Below, piece by piece: positions 50,095 to 59,900 of a stretch of DNA of 64,000 bases. This DNA is from RHLJ01 sp040222455. GTDB lineage: Bacteria; Bacteroidota; Rhodothermia; Balneolales; Balneolaceae. The position numbers were made by a program, and so were the translations under genes. Within the stretch, counting starts at the first letter, position 1, and each line of letters opens with the position of its first letter. Below the pieces are notes generated by a model. That model saw nothing but the letters and a program-made list of their open reading frames with translations, was not told where the DNA came from and made no database searches. The stretch spans positions 489,821-553,820 of the forward strand of contig JAVKDD010000020.1 of NCBI GenBank assembly GCA_040222455.1, in the 5' to 3' direction.

Positions 50095-51093
50095 ATGTCA
50101 AAAATTAAAGTCGGAATAAACGGTTTTGGTCGCATTGGTAGAATGGTTACACGAGCTATTTTAGATAAGTATGCTGATCAAATTGATATCGTAGGGGTAA
50201 ACGATCTAACGGATACTAATACTCTCGCTCATCTTTTCAAATACGACTCTTCTCAAGGGATTTATGCAGGCAACGTTGCAGCATCTGGAGATACGATTAC
50301 TATTGATCACATGAGCTTTAAAGTAACAGCAGAACGCGATCCAGCTAATTTAAAGTGGGGAGATCTTGGCGTTGATGTTGTGATAGAGTCTACTGGTTTT
50401 TTCGTAGATAAAGATAGCGCAGGTAAGCATTTAACAGCGGGTGCAAAAAAAGTAATTATTTCAGCACCTGCAAAAGGTGGGGTAAAAACAGTTGTATTAG
50501 GAGTAAACGACGATGTTATCAGTGATGATATTCAAATATACTCTAATGCCAGTTGCACCACGAACTGTTTAGCGCCAATGGTTAAAGTACTGGATGACTC
50601 TTTCGGTGTTGTTAAAGGCTTCATGACTACCATTCACTCATACACAGGTGATCAGAAAATTCTGGATGCTCCACACAAAGATCTAAGAAGAGCTAGAGCT
50701 GCAGCAATTAATATTATACCTACTTCAACCGGTGCAGCTAAAGCGGTAGGATTGGTGCTTCCTCATTTAGATGGTAAACTTGATGGTGGTGCTGTTCGCG
50801 TTCCAACTCCAACTGGATCTCTAACCGATTTCGTTTGTGAAGTGAAAAAAGGAACTACTAAAGAAGAAGTAAATGCGGCTTTTAAAGCAGCAGCAGACGG
50901 ACCTCTTAAAGGAATCCTTGAATTTACAACAGATCCAATCGTTTCAACCGATATTATCGGAAACCCACATTCAAATATTTTTGATAGTGACTTAACAAAA
51001 GTAGATGGTACACTTGTTAAAGTAATAGGTTGGTACGACAATGAAGCTGGATATGCAGCTAGAACTGCTGATTTGGTTACAAAAATTCTGTAA
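50095..51093 (+). CDS. gap: Glyceraldehyde-3-phosphate dehydrogenase
   Basis: A 332-residue glycolytic enzyme. GINGFGRIGRMVTRA binds NAD (7-21). The active site is SNASCTTNCLAP with C154 as the nucleophile; HSYTGDQ follows, and the C-terminal WYDNEAGYAAR is standard. The length is normal. It is preceded by a 248-base gap with AT-rich, promoter-like sequence and followed by a strong terminator, so it is probably a monocistronic, highly expressed gene. Confidence 0.98.
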   Translation: MSKIKVGINGFGRIGRMVTRAILDKYADQIDIVGVNDLTDTNTLAHLFKYDSSQGIYAGNVAASGDTITIDHMSFKVTAERDPANLKWGDLGVDVVIESTGFFVDKDSAGKHLTAGAKKVIISAPAKGGVKTVVLGVNDDVISDDIQIYSNASCTTNCLAPMVKVLDDSFGVVKGFMTTIHSYTGDQKILDAPHKDLRRARAAAINIIPTSTGAAKAVGLVLPHLDGKLDGGAVRVPTPTGSLTDFVCEVKKGTTKEEVNAAFKAAADGPLKGILEFTTDPIVSTDIIGNPHSNIFDSDLTKVDGTLVKVIGWYDNEAGYAARTADLVTKIL

Positions 51094-51112
51094 TCTTAAT
51101 CGAATAGATTCT

Positions 51113-51146
51113 AAAAGCCCCTTCAATATCGATGGGGCTTTTTTTT
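51113..51146 (+). terminator. Terminator of gap
   Basis: AAAAGCCCC pairs with GGGGCTTTT around TTCAATATCGAT, followed by eight T. It lies 20 bases after the gap stop. Confidence 0.92.
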
Positions 51147-51232
51147 GCTTCGATTTATGTAAAAAAAGAATTTCTATCTTGAGGCGAATACATATGGTGT
51201 GTACTTTAATCTAATACCTTAAATTCTAGCTA

Positions 51233-52129
51233 ATGAAAACAAAACTTTTTCTACTGAGCTCCCTTTTTCTACTCCTTACTTGTACTGTAGAAAAATCTGT
51301 ATTCAAACTGGATACCGATCAATTAATTGAGGATATCAGAACACTATCTGCTGATGATATGCAAGGCAGACTAGTTGGAACTGAGGGTAATGCTAAGGCA
51401 AGAGACTATATTACCAAAAGATTTGCACAGCTTGCCGTACCTGCATTTAAAGGTGATTACCATCACCCATTTACTATCACTCGTGCAAATGGAAATTCTG
51501 TAAGCGGTACAAATATAATTGGGTTTTTAGAAGGGGAATCGGATTCAGTTATTGTGATTAGTGCCCACTATGATCATTTAGGAGTAAGAGATAGCTTGAT
51601 TTTTAATGGAGCTGACGATAATGCTTCTGGCGTATCAGGTTTATTAGCGATTTCAGATTATTTTAGCCAAAACAAGCCAAAGCACACCATGATTTTTGCA
51701 GCATTTGACGCTGAAGAAGGTGGGTTGAATGGTGCCAGAGCTTTTGTACAGGATTCACTTTTTTTACAGAGAGTAGTTCTTAATATAAATTTAGATATGA
51801 TTTCGAATAATAATATGGACGAAATTTATGCTGTTGGAACTTCTCACTATCCATTTCTTAAGCCAATTTTGGAATCGGTAGACACTGTCGAATTAACATT
51901 ATCATTTGGGCATGATACCCCGGAATTAGGTTATAATGATTGGACGTTTTCATCGGATCATGGCCCATTTCATGAAAAGGAAATTCCATTTGTTTATTTT
52001 GGGGTAGAAGATCACGATCATTATCATAGACATACAGACGAATTTGAAACAATACCACAGGATTTTTTTAAGAAATCAGTGCAATTGATTTTGAATGCAG
52101 TAATAGCTTTGGATAACTCTAAATTTTAG
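51233..52129 (+). CDS. M28-family metallopeptidase, lipoprotein
   Basis: A 298-residue peptidase with a lipobox (LFLLLTC at about 11-17), so it is anchored to the envelope. The M28 zinc sites are all visible: SAHYDHLG (histidine), GADDNASGV (bridging aspartate), DAEEGGLNG (glutamate pair), NLDMIS (aspartate) and HYHRHTDEF (final histidine). Such enzymes remove amino acids from peptides outside the cytoplasm. It is 4 bases from the next secreted protein gene, which shares its direction. Confidence 0.93.
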   Translation: MKTKLFLLSSLFLLLTCTVEKSVFKLDTDQLIEDIRTLSADDMQGRLVGTEGNAKARDYITKRFAQLAVPAFKGDYHHPFTITRANGNSVSGTNIIGFLEGESDSVIVISAHYDHLGVRDSLIFNGADDNASGVSGLLAISDYFSQNKPKHTMIFAAFDAEEGGLNGARAFVQDSLFLQRVVLNINLDMISNNNMDEIYAVGTSHYPFLKPILESVDTVELTLSFGHDTPELGYNDWTFSSDHGPFHEKEIPFVYFGVEDHDHYHRHTDEFETIPQDFFKKSVQLILNAVIALDNSKF

Positions 52130-52133
52130 TGAT

Positions 52134-52721
52134 ATGAAATCTTTATTAACAATTCTGCTTTTAATTATTAGCTCTAATGTTCTTTTCGCACAGACATACT
52201 CTGTTGAAGACCAAATAAATATGGCAGTTTTCGCAGCCCCTGAAGAACATAGGGAAGGTGCAATGGTTCTGGGATTTGATGAAGATGGAAATGTTATTAC
52301 TCTTCGGGAGGGCTCGAACGATTTCGTTTGCTTAGCTGATAACCCTGAATCTGCAAGATTTCATGTGTCTTGTTATAAGAAATCTCTGGAACCTTTTATA
52401 GCTCGAGGAAGAGTCTTGAAAGCTGAAGGTAAAAACCCTGGTGAGATTTTTGAGATCAGAGAAAAAGAAGCGATCGAAGGAACGCTTGAAATGCCTAAAG
52501 AACCAGCTACATTATATGCTTATTTCGGGGATGATGTAGTGTATGATTCTAAGACAAATACGATAAAAGGTGCGCAGTACAGGTACTCAATTTATATTCC
52601 TTTTGCTACTGAAGAATCTACTGGACTTCCATTAAGACCAAATGCACCGGGGCATCCGTGGTTAATGAATCCTGGAACTCATAGAGCTCATATAATGATT
52701 ACCCCACCGGCTGAAAATTGA
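52134..52721 (+). CDS. Secreted protein of unknown function
   Basis: A 195-residue protein with a signal peptide (MKSLLTILLLIISSNVLFAQ). The mature part (EDQINMAVFAAPEEHREGAMVLGFDEDGNVITLREGSND, then SIYIPFATEESTGLPLRPNAPGHPWLMNPGTHRAHIMITPP) has a C-terminal region rich in proline and histidine. I recall no family name, though the motif PGHPWLMNPGTHRAHI looks like a conserved box. It is likely cotranscribed with the M28 peptidase. Confidence 0.75.
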   Translation: MKSLLTILLLIISSNVLFAQTYSVEDQINMAVFAAPEEHREGAMVLGFDEDGNVITLREGSNDFVCLADNPESARFHVSCYKKSLEPFIARGRVLKAEGKNPGEIFEIREKEAIEGTLEMPKEPATLYAYFGDDVVYDSKTNTIKGAQYRYSIYIPFATEESTGLPLRPNAPGHPWLMNPGTHRAHIMITPPAEN

Positions 52722-52734
52722 TTAATATCAGTTC

Positions 52735-52907
52735 TAGTAAAACTTTTTATTATAGCTAGTGCACTCTTTACAGTCTTTTCCGTCCTTTTTTGCCTCTTCT
52801 TCGGTTGCGAATCCTTGAGTTGAGTGAGCTTCAATATCTCCATCCTTATTCACTCTTCTCCATCTCCATTCTTCTTTAACATCTTGGTATAACTCGCATT
52901 TAGCCAT
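52735..52907 (-). pseudogene. YegP/DUF1508-like small protein with a frameshift
   Basis: Reading from ATG 52907 gives MAKCELYQDVKEEWR and then a stop. One base later, in the next frame, the sequence continues RRVNKDGDIEAHSTQGFATEEEAKKDGKDCKECTSY to a stop at 52735. Together these form a small YegP-like (DUF1508) unit, whose usual pattern is F-E-I-Y-K-D...W-R-W-R. A single base seems lost near 52860. This could be a real inactivation or a sequencing error. Confidence 0.55.
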
Positions 52908-53128
52908 ATATAAATAATTAATTTTATAAATCTTAATTCACATTAACATACAAAAGAACAAGCGTGAGGGCAAAAAAGGAATGAATCAATTAAAAATCTT
53001 TTTGTTATGTCGAACGAATGTGAGACATCTAAAGAACTTAATGCTTTAAATAGCACTCGTTAGACTTCTCTCCTTCGACAAGCTCAGGATTCGAAGTGAC
53101 AAATCTCCCAATTGAACATTGCTAATTT

Positions 53129-53548
53129 TTAATTCTCTATTGAGAAGTCGTAGCTAATCTCAGATCCTTTTTCTAGAGCTTTAGAAACAGAGCAATACTT
53201 TGTTATTGATAAATCCAATGCTCGCTGAACTTTCTTTTCATCAAGGTTACCAGATAAGATAAAGTGCATATGGATCGATTTAAATTCTGAATAACTTCCA
53301 TCTACTTTTTGTTTATCGGCATCCACTTCTACTCTTAAGCTGTTGAGTTCTTGTTTTTGCTTTTCAAGAATAGAAATAACATCAACGGCACTACATCCAC
53401 CAATTCCAGCCAAGAGTAATTGAAATGGGCTCAATCCACCTTCTAGTCCACCGATGCTAGTATTACCATCCATTCGAATTTTTCCGCCTTCTTCATTTCC
53501 TGCTTCCATATGTAAATCTTTAGATAGCCAGTTTACATCTACTTTCAT
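53129..53548 (-). CDS. OsmC-family protein
   Basis: A 139-residue OsmC/Ohr-like protein, a group of dimeric thiol peroxidases. The GGLSPFQLLLAGIGGCSAVDVI box holds the first cysteine, and the second cysteine is in LSITKYCSVSKAL. The order and spacing fit the YhfA-like branch, not Ohr itself. It is a single gene, flanked by repeat-rich intergenic DNA. Confidence 0.9.
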   Translation of the reverse strand: MKVDVNWLSKDLHMEAGNEEGGKIRMDGNTSIGGLEGGLSPFQLLLAGIGGCSAVDVISILEKQKQELNSLRVEVDADKQKVDGSYSEFKSIHMHFILSGNLDEKKVQRALDLSITKYCSVSKALEKGSEISYDFSIEN

Positions 53549-53632
53549 TGTTCTCCTATTTTTCAGATTTGTACAAAAGTAATGGTTTTTGAGTGAAGTT
53601 TTTGTGAATCAACTTTTAAAATCAATAGTGCT

Positions 53633-53829
53633 TTACTTTTGCCTTGACGCAAAAGTAACAAAAGGTCAAAACTATGAATTCTAGGCGCATTCCAACTATT
53701 TTTGTTTAATAATTCCAAAGGTCATCGTTCGTCCGAGAAAGTTTTGAACAACCGAGCCTGTGTGGAATTATTAATCCTTCGGATACACTTAAACAGCTCT
53801 CATTTCTTTCGCCTATAATTCTAAGGTCG
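53633..53829. repeat. Intergenic repeat family, copy A
   Basis: 197 bases that begin with TTACTTTTG...CAAAAGTAA (perfect 9-base arms) and end with CTATAATTCTAAGGTCG. Inner parts AATAATTCC and GGAATTATT also pair. Same layout as copy B. No reading frame is seen. Confidence 0.75.
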
Positions 53830-54220
53830 TTTTGTAGAGGAATATTTAGGCTATTTTGGGTTTAATATGATTTTTGAGATAACAGTTTAATTTTCATCCT
53901 GTCCGTCAGCTGACGGATCAGGATCTTACGAACCGGCGCATAAATCTCTTTTTATACCACTTTTGTGTGGACAAAAGTGGAGCAAAACCCACTGGCTGGA
54001 TTTATTCCGGGCAGATATTCTCCGTTTCAGACAAAAAATCAAATGTTCTGATATACAGAACTGATTTTTCGCTTTTCTGAAGCTAAGATGAATATCTGAT
54101 GTTACTCCATAACTCCAATACCGGACTTTTCAAACTCCTGTCGTCATACTGAACCTGTCTGCAGGCAGGCTTGATTCAGGATCTTACGGAATAGCTATCA
54201 GGCCTTGAATCGTTTTCACC

Positions 54221-54426
54221 TTACTTTTGCCTTGACGCAAAAGTAACAAAAAGTCAAGACTATGAATTCTAGGCGCATTCGAATTACTTTCGCTTAATAA
54301 TTCCAAAGGTCTATGTACGTATGAGTAAGTTTTGATTTTATGAGCCAGTGTGGAATTATTTATCCCGAAGGGTCTCGGGATACGCTCAATTCATTCTCAC
54401 TTTTTCCGCCTATAATTCTAAGGTCG
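54221..54426. repeat. Intergenic repeat family, copy B
   Basis: 206 bases with the same left and right ends and internal hairpins as copy A. Together with ~40 bases upstream it is nearly identical to the start of copy C. The remainder of this 1.2-kb gap (53.5-54.8 kb) holds only such repeats. Confidence 0.75.
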
Positions 54427-54555
54427 TTTAAGGGAGGAGAATTTATCTTGTTTTGATACTCTTGAGAACGGATGTGAAGTAATCTTGAAATGAGTCATCC
54501 TGAATTTATTTCAGGACCTTACGGAATGGCTATCAGGCCTTGAATCGTTTTCACC

Positions 54556-54635
54556 TTACTTTTGCCTTGACGCAAAAGTAACAAAAAGTCAAGACTATGA
54601 ATTCTAGGCGCATTCGAACTATAATTCTAAGGTCG
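54556..54635. repeat. Intergenic repeat family, short copy C
   Basis: 80 bases: the left end and right end of the family joined directly, with the ~126-base middle of copy B missing. This looks like an internally deleted, MITE-like derivative. Confidence 0.75.
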
Positions 54636-54791
54636 ATTAAGGGAGTAGCAATTAATGAGTTTTGGCACTTTATTAAGTTCAGTTCCCTTGGGAATGTTGC
54701 CATCTGAGAGGAACGAAGTAGTCTCCACGTGAATGTAACCTTTGCGAACGCAGTGAAGCAATCTCCCAAATTTAGGGCTCAGTACTGGAAA

Positions 54792-55865
54792 TCACTTTGC
54801 TTTTCTCGTGAATGTGTCAAAACGATAAATCGTTGTAGAGCGGTATTTCTGATCTACATCTAACACTACAGAAGGGAATTCAGTTTGGTTTGGAGAATCG
54901 GGGAAATGTTGAGTTTCTAGGCAAAGTCCGGTGCGGGGGTTATTAGCTGTATCTCCTTTTCCTTTTGGAGTATTTTCTAGCGCATTTCCAGAGTAGAAAT
55001 GAACTCCTGGTTCGGTAGTAAGAACTTCCATTATTCTGCCCGAAGCAGGATGAACGAGTTTTGCGGCTACATCTAGTTCATGACCTACTTTATTGAGTGC
55101 CATTGTTATATCAAAACCATCTGTGAGCTTTAATTGAGGATGCTCGGTATGTATATCTTTTCCAATTGCTTTAGGGCTGGTAAAATCAAAGGGGGAGTTT
55201 TTTACAGTTTTAAGTAACCCGGTTGGAATAGCGCCTTCGCCAATTTCAACAAATCGGTCAGCGTTTATTTCTAATTCAAGTCCTAGAATATCTTCTTTCA
55301 TCCCCGAAAGATTGAAGTAACTGTGTTGAGTTAGGTTTACTATTGTTTTCTTGTCGGTGGTGGCGGTGTAATCAACAATCAGTTCATTATTATTTGTAAG
55401 AATGTAAATAACTTCAACGGTTAGATTACCTGGAAATCCTTCTTCTCTGTCTTTACTTATATAAGTAAGTTTTAGAGCGGTTCCGTTTAATACCGAAACT
55501 TCTTTCCCTTTCCACACTTGGGTGTGAAATCCGGTTTCTCCACCATGTAAGTTGTTTGGGGTATCGTTTGAGTCTAACTCAAATTCAGTTCCGTCTAGAG
55601 CAAATCTGGCGTTTGCAATTCGGTTACCATATCTGCCAATCAAAGCACCCAGGTAGTAGTCCGATTCTAGGTAATCATCTAGGGAATCGTGTCCAAGAAC
55701 TACATCAGCAAGAATGCCATGTTTGTCAGGCACCCAAAGCTCAGTTATAATTCCTCCATATTCGATTACTCGGATTACTACATCATTATCGTTTTTTAGT
55801 CGAAATTGATGAATTTCAGATCCATCAGGCATGGTACCGTAGTGCTCTTTTTTAAATGATTCCAA
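54792..55865 (-). CDS. galM: Aldose 1-epimerase (mutarotase)
   Basis: A 357-residue enzyme that interconverts alpha and beta aldoses such as galactose and glucose. Motifs include GRYGNRIANARFALDG, LHGGETGFHTQVW (catalytic histidine region), LTQHSYFNLSG (second histidine), TDGFDITMAL and the late GLCLETQHFPDSPN (catalytic glutamate). Length is normal. It is a single gene between two repeat-rich gaps. Confidence 0.95.
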   Translation of the reverse strand: MESFKKEHYGTMPDGSEIHQFRLKNDNDVVIRVIEYGGIITELWVPDKHGILADVVLGHDSLDDYLESDYYLGALIGRYGNRIANARFALDGTEFELDSNDTPNNLHGGETGFHTQVWKGKEVSVLNGTALKLTYISKDREEGFPGNLTVEVIYILTNNNELIVDYTATTDKKTIVNLTQHSYFNLSGMKEDILGLELEINADRFVEIGEGAIPTGLLKTVKNSPFDFTSPKAIGKDIHTEHPQLKLTDGFDITMALNKVGHELDVAAKLVHPASGRIMEVLTTEPGVHFYSGNALENTPKGKGDTANNPRTGLCLETQHFPDSPNQTEFPSVVLDVDQKYRSTTIYRFDTFTRKAK

Positions 55866-55953
55866 GTTTGAGTATCCCTTTTAATCTTGATAAGTATTTC
55901 CCGAATGTAGGGAATTTGAAGGGGATTTTTGATTTTACTTTTGCCTACTTACA

Positions 55954-56060
55954 GTCACCTTAAGCTCCCATGAATGAGTTGGAGGTAAAGATGTGTAGCG
56001 AAAGGTATCAAACGTCGCGCTATTGATAAGTGAATTATCAATTTTAGATCCCTCAGAATG
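55954..56060. repeat. 107-base direct repeat, first copy
   Basis: Starts GTCACCTTAAGCTCCCATGA and ends with GATCCCTCAG; a near-identical 107-base copy lies at 56138. It lies in a gene-free gap of ~600 bases (55866-56473). Confidence 0.75.
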
Positions 56061-56137
56061 CGTTACCAATTTTACAGATCAACCTAAGGCTTTCGGGATG
56101 ACAGTTCCAATAGTGTTTTAAATGTAAAATTTTAGCT

Positions 56138-56244
56138 GTCACCTTAAGCTCCCATGAATGAGTTGGAGGAAAAGATGTGTAGCGAAAGGTATCAAATGTG
56201 GTTCTATTGATAAGTGAGTTGTTGGTTTGAGATCCCTCAGGATG
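56138..56244. repeat. 107-base direct repeat, second copy
   Basis: About 90% identical to 55954-56060, same orientation. No function assigned; nothing else is seen in this gap apart from AT-rich sequence. Confidence 0.75.
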
Positions 56245-56473
56245 ACCTATCTATTTAAAAATGTTTTTTAACACATTTTTGTCTATGAATTATCCAACTT
56301 TTATAGAGAAGATAGTTATATAATAATCCATACTATTCCATTACCAATCAAATGCTGAAGATTATAAAAGAATTTTGAACCCGACAAGAATTCGCAGACT
56401 TGATTTTTTTACTTTTGTATGAAGTCAAAAGTAAGGAATGAATGCTTTAATAGAGTTAATCAACTTCTCTCAA

Positions 56474-56821
56474 TCACTCACCGATATGTTTGTGATTTCC
56501 TTTTTGGTGGCGCTTACGAAGGGTTTTAATCACCTTGTGCATAGGTATGTTTTTTTCTGCAAGAAGGAGCATCAGGTGGAAGAGTAAATCAGCAGCTTCG
56601 GCTATAGTTTCTTTTTTGCCTTTACTCCCTTTGTTTTTTGATGCAATTACGGTTTCAACCGCTTCTTCACCTACTTTTTGGGCAATTTTGTCTAATCCTT
56701 TTTTGAACATGCTGGTTGTGTAAGAACCTTGAGGCATTTCATCTTTACGATCGTAGAGCAGGTCTTCCAGCTCTTTTAGAAATTCGTAATCTAAGTCAGT
56801 AAGTGATTTTTTAACGCCCAT
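56474..56821 (-). CDS. hisE: Phosphoribosyl-ATP pyrophosphatase
   Basis: A 115-residue HisE, the second step of histidine synthesis. It has GSYTTSMFKKGLDKIAQKVGEEAVETVIA and EAADLLFHLMLLLAEKNI; the E-x2-E and E-x2-D pairs are the metal/diphosphate-binding helices. In many relatives it is fused to HisI; here it stands alone. It lies on the same strand as gltB and hisF, 170 bases from gltB. Confidence 0.92.
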   Translation of the reverse strand: MGVKKSLTDLDYEFLKELEDLLYDRKDEMPQGSYTTSMFKKGLDKIAQKVGEEAVETVIASKNKGSKGKKETIAEAADLLFHLMLLLAEKNIPMHKVIKTLRKRHQKGNHKHIGE

Positions 56822-56990
56822 GAAATTTTTTTTGGCTGTGAATTATTGCGGAGCAAAGTTCACCATTTTGAACCTATGAATCAAAAAATAGAGTAAATTT
56901 AATATTCGTTGAAATGCGTGAGCCCAAAGTAAAGTCATTACCGCCTTTGGCAACAACTCTACCGAGGGTTTAGTCATCTACTAGAGATTT

Positions 56991-59900
56991 CTAAGAGGAG
57001 CTCTCCTCCGCTTTTCCTTCAACAAAACTAGTTTCACCAATCATTGAAAGTGGAACAAACTTCTTAATTTCCAAAGATGCATTTTCCCAATCAGAGAGGA
57101 TATACTTCGCTTTTGTTGATCCTGTTTCTTTTAAATAATCTTCAAGCGTAGACTTTAGCCGGAATAAATCAGCGTTAGAAATCAAATCTTCTCCAATATA
57201 ATCTCGATTTATTTTTGAACCAGGATTCTCATACATATAAAGAACGCCTCCTGTCATTCCTGCTCCAATATTATCAGAAGTGGCGCCTAGAATCACTACG
57301 GTTCCATTTGTCATATACTCACATGCATGAAGCCCGGTTCCTTCAACAACAGCAGTTGAACCACTATTTCGAACCGCAAATCTATCACCGGCTTGCCCAT
57401 GTACATACAAGGTTCCACCAGTTGCTCCATAGAGGGCACAATTCCCAATAATTGCATTTTCTTCGGGTTTATAAGAAGTATTTTCAAACGGAACAATTAC
57501 CGTTTTTCCGCCACTCATACTTTTACAGACAGAATCATTTGCTTCGCCTATAAGCTTGATATCTGCATCTTTGGTTTGAAATACACCGAAACTTTGTCCC
57601 GCACTACCTCGGAAGGTGAGATCAATTTTTCCCGAGTATGGTTTAGTAGATGATTTCTCTCCTTTGATTGCAGCTAAACGAGCTACACTTTGTAGTTTAC
57701 CCAAATATCCAAAAAGAGTAGCGGTTGCAGAACGGTCGGTATTTATAATTTTATACTCTTTGCTGATATTTTCATCATTCTCGATAGCATCTTTTAAATC
57801 ATTTACCAGTTCTGTATTTAACGTACTTATTGGTTCAGAAAGGCTATCCAGAGTCACTTCTTTTTTATAAGCAGGAGCATTAAAGAAGAAACCAAGATCA
57901 AGATTTAACTTATTAATCAGTTCTAAATGAGTGCCATTTATTGATAAGAGCTCTGTATTTCCGCAAATATCCTGGAGTGAAGTTTCACCAAGCGTAGCTA
58001 AGATTCGCCGAACATCTTCTGCAACATAAGTCAATGCCTTTACAATATGATCTTTATGACCAACATATTTAGCTTTGAATTTTGGATCGTGAGTAGCAAT
58101 ACCTCTAGGACACGTATTTTTCTCACAAATCCGAGCCATGATGCAGCCTTCAGCAATAAGTAGAAGTTTACCGAAATCAAATTCTTCTGCACCTAAAATG
58201 GAAGCAAGCACAATATCTTTTCCTGATGAAAGTCCGCCATCGGTTCTAAGCACGACATGATCTCGAAGGTTATTCTCAACCAAAGCTTGATGAACTTCTA
58301 ATAATCCAATTTCCCACGGTAGTCCTGCATGTTTCATTGAACTAAGTGAGGCTGCTCCTGTACCACCTTCACCACCAGAAACCTGAATAGAATCAGCGCC
58401 AGCTTTAGCAACACCAACAGCAATGGTTCCAATATTTACACCAGCCACCAGCTTTACGCTTACTCTTCCATCGGGATGTATTTGCTTTAAATCATTAATA
58501 AGCTGTTTTAAATCCTCGATGCTATAAATATCATGCAATGGGGGCGGAGAGATGAGATCAAAGCCTGGATTAGCAAATCGGGCTTTAGCAATATCGGCGT
58601 CAACTTTTAAACCCATAAGTTGTCCACCTTCTCCAGGTTTTGCACCTTGACAGACTTTTATTTGGATTTCCTCTCCAGAAACTAAATACTCTGCAGTAAC
58701 ACCAAATCGACCAGAAGCTATTTGTTTAACGGTAGCGCCAATTCCTTCCTTAAAATAATATGGATTTTCACCACCCTCGCCACTATTACATCGTCCACCA
58801 ATCTCCCTCATAGCCAAGAAAATATCTCGTTGAGATTCGGCACTAATTGCTCCAAAAGACATTGCTCCAGAGCCAAAAGTTTTTAAAATATGGTCGACTG
58901 ATTTTACATCTTGCAATGTTACCGGTGATTCCGATTTCTTCACATTAAAGAGATGACGTAAAGCAACGGGTTCGTCTTCTAGTCCGAGCTTTAAGTATTC
59001 ATCAAAAAGCTCCATATCTGTTAAATCAAGATCTTTTTCTTGAACCAAATCATGAATGATTTTAGTTCTAGAGCTTGTCATAGAATGCTTTTCACCCATT
59101 TTACCACGGGCATGTTCTTTATATTGATAACTTTTAATTGCTTTAAAATCATCAAGATTTTCTTTGTTCAAATCTTCAGTTCTCTTCAAAACCATTTCAG
59201 CAATTTGCTCAATCTCAAGCCCACCAATAGGACTTTGAATTCCAGGGAAATATTCATCAATAACTCCCTTTCCTAATCCAAGAGCAGAATACAATTTGGC
59301 ACTTTGATAACTTCGAACCACAGAAATTCCTGACTTTGCCATAATTTTAAGTAGCCCACTATCCATCGCTTTTAAATAGTTTCTTTCTTTTGTGTCGGCA
59401 TCTAGTTCTTTCAATGATCGATGAGAATCATTTCTTGCTATATCTAAGGCCATATATGGGCAAACTGCCTGAGCACCAAACCCAATTAGCGCGGATGCAT
59501 GATGCGTACTTTTAACTTCACCAGTATCCACGACCACCGCAGCGTTTAACTTCAATCCTTCATCATTTAAAGAATTCACCACTCTGCGAAGTGTTAATAA
59601 ACTTGGTAATGGAATTTGCTCAAGACTAGCGGATCGATCACTTAAGATTAAAATAGTGTTTCCATTTTTAACCGCCTTTATGGCTTCTACTGCAATTTGA
59701 TCTAAGCGCGCTTTAAAACCTACTACCCCATGTGCACGTTTAAAAGTAGTGTCAATTACATGAGGGACAACTCGGTCTAAATCTGTTTGATTTTCAATAC
59801 AAGAGTATACATAATCCATTTGAGCAAGACTCAGGAATGGACTCTTTAGTTCGTAAGCCGGAGCAGGAGGGATTAATTCTTTAGGCTCAAAAATATTTGG

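Noticed and set aside
54551..54769. 72-residue reverse frame
   Set aside because: It lies across the repeat family and reads repeat sequence only.
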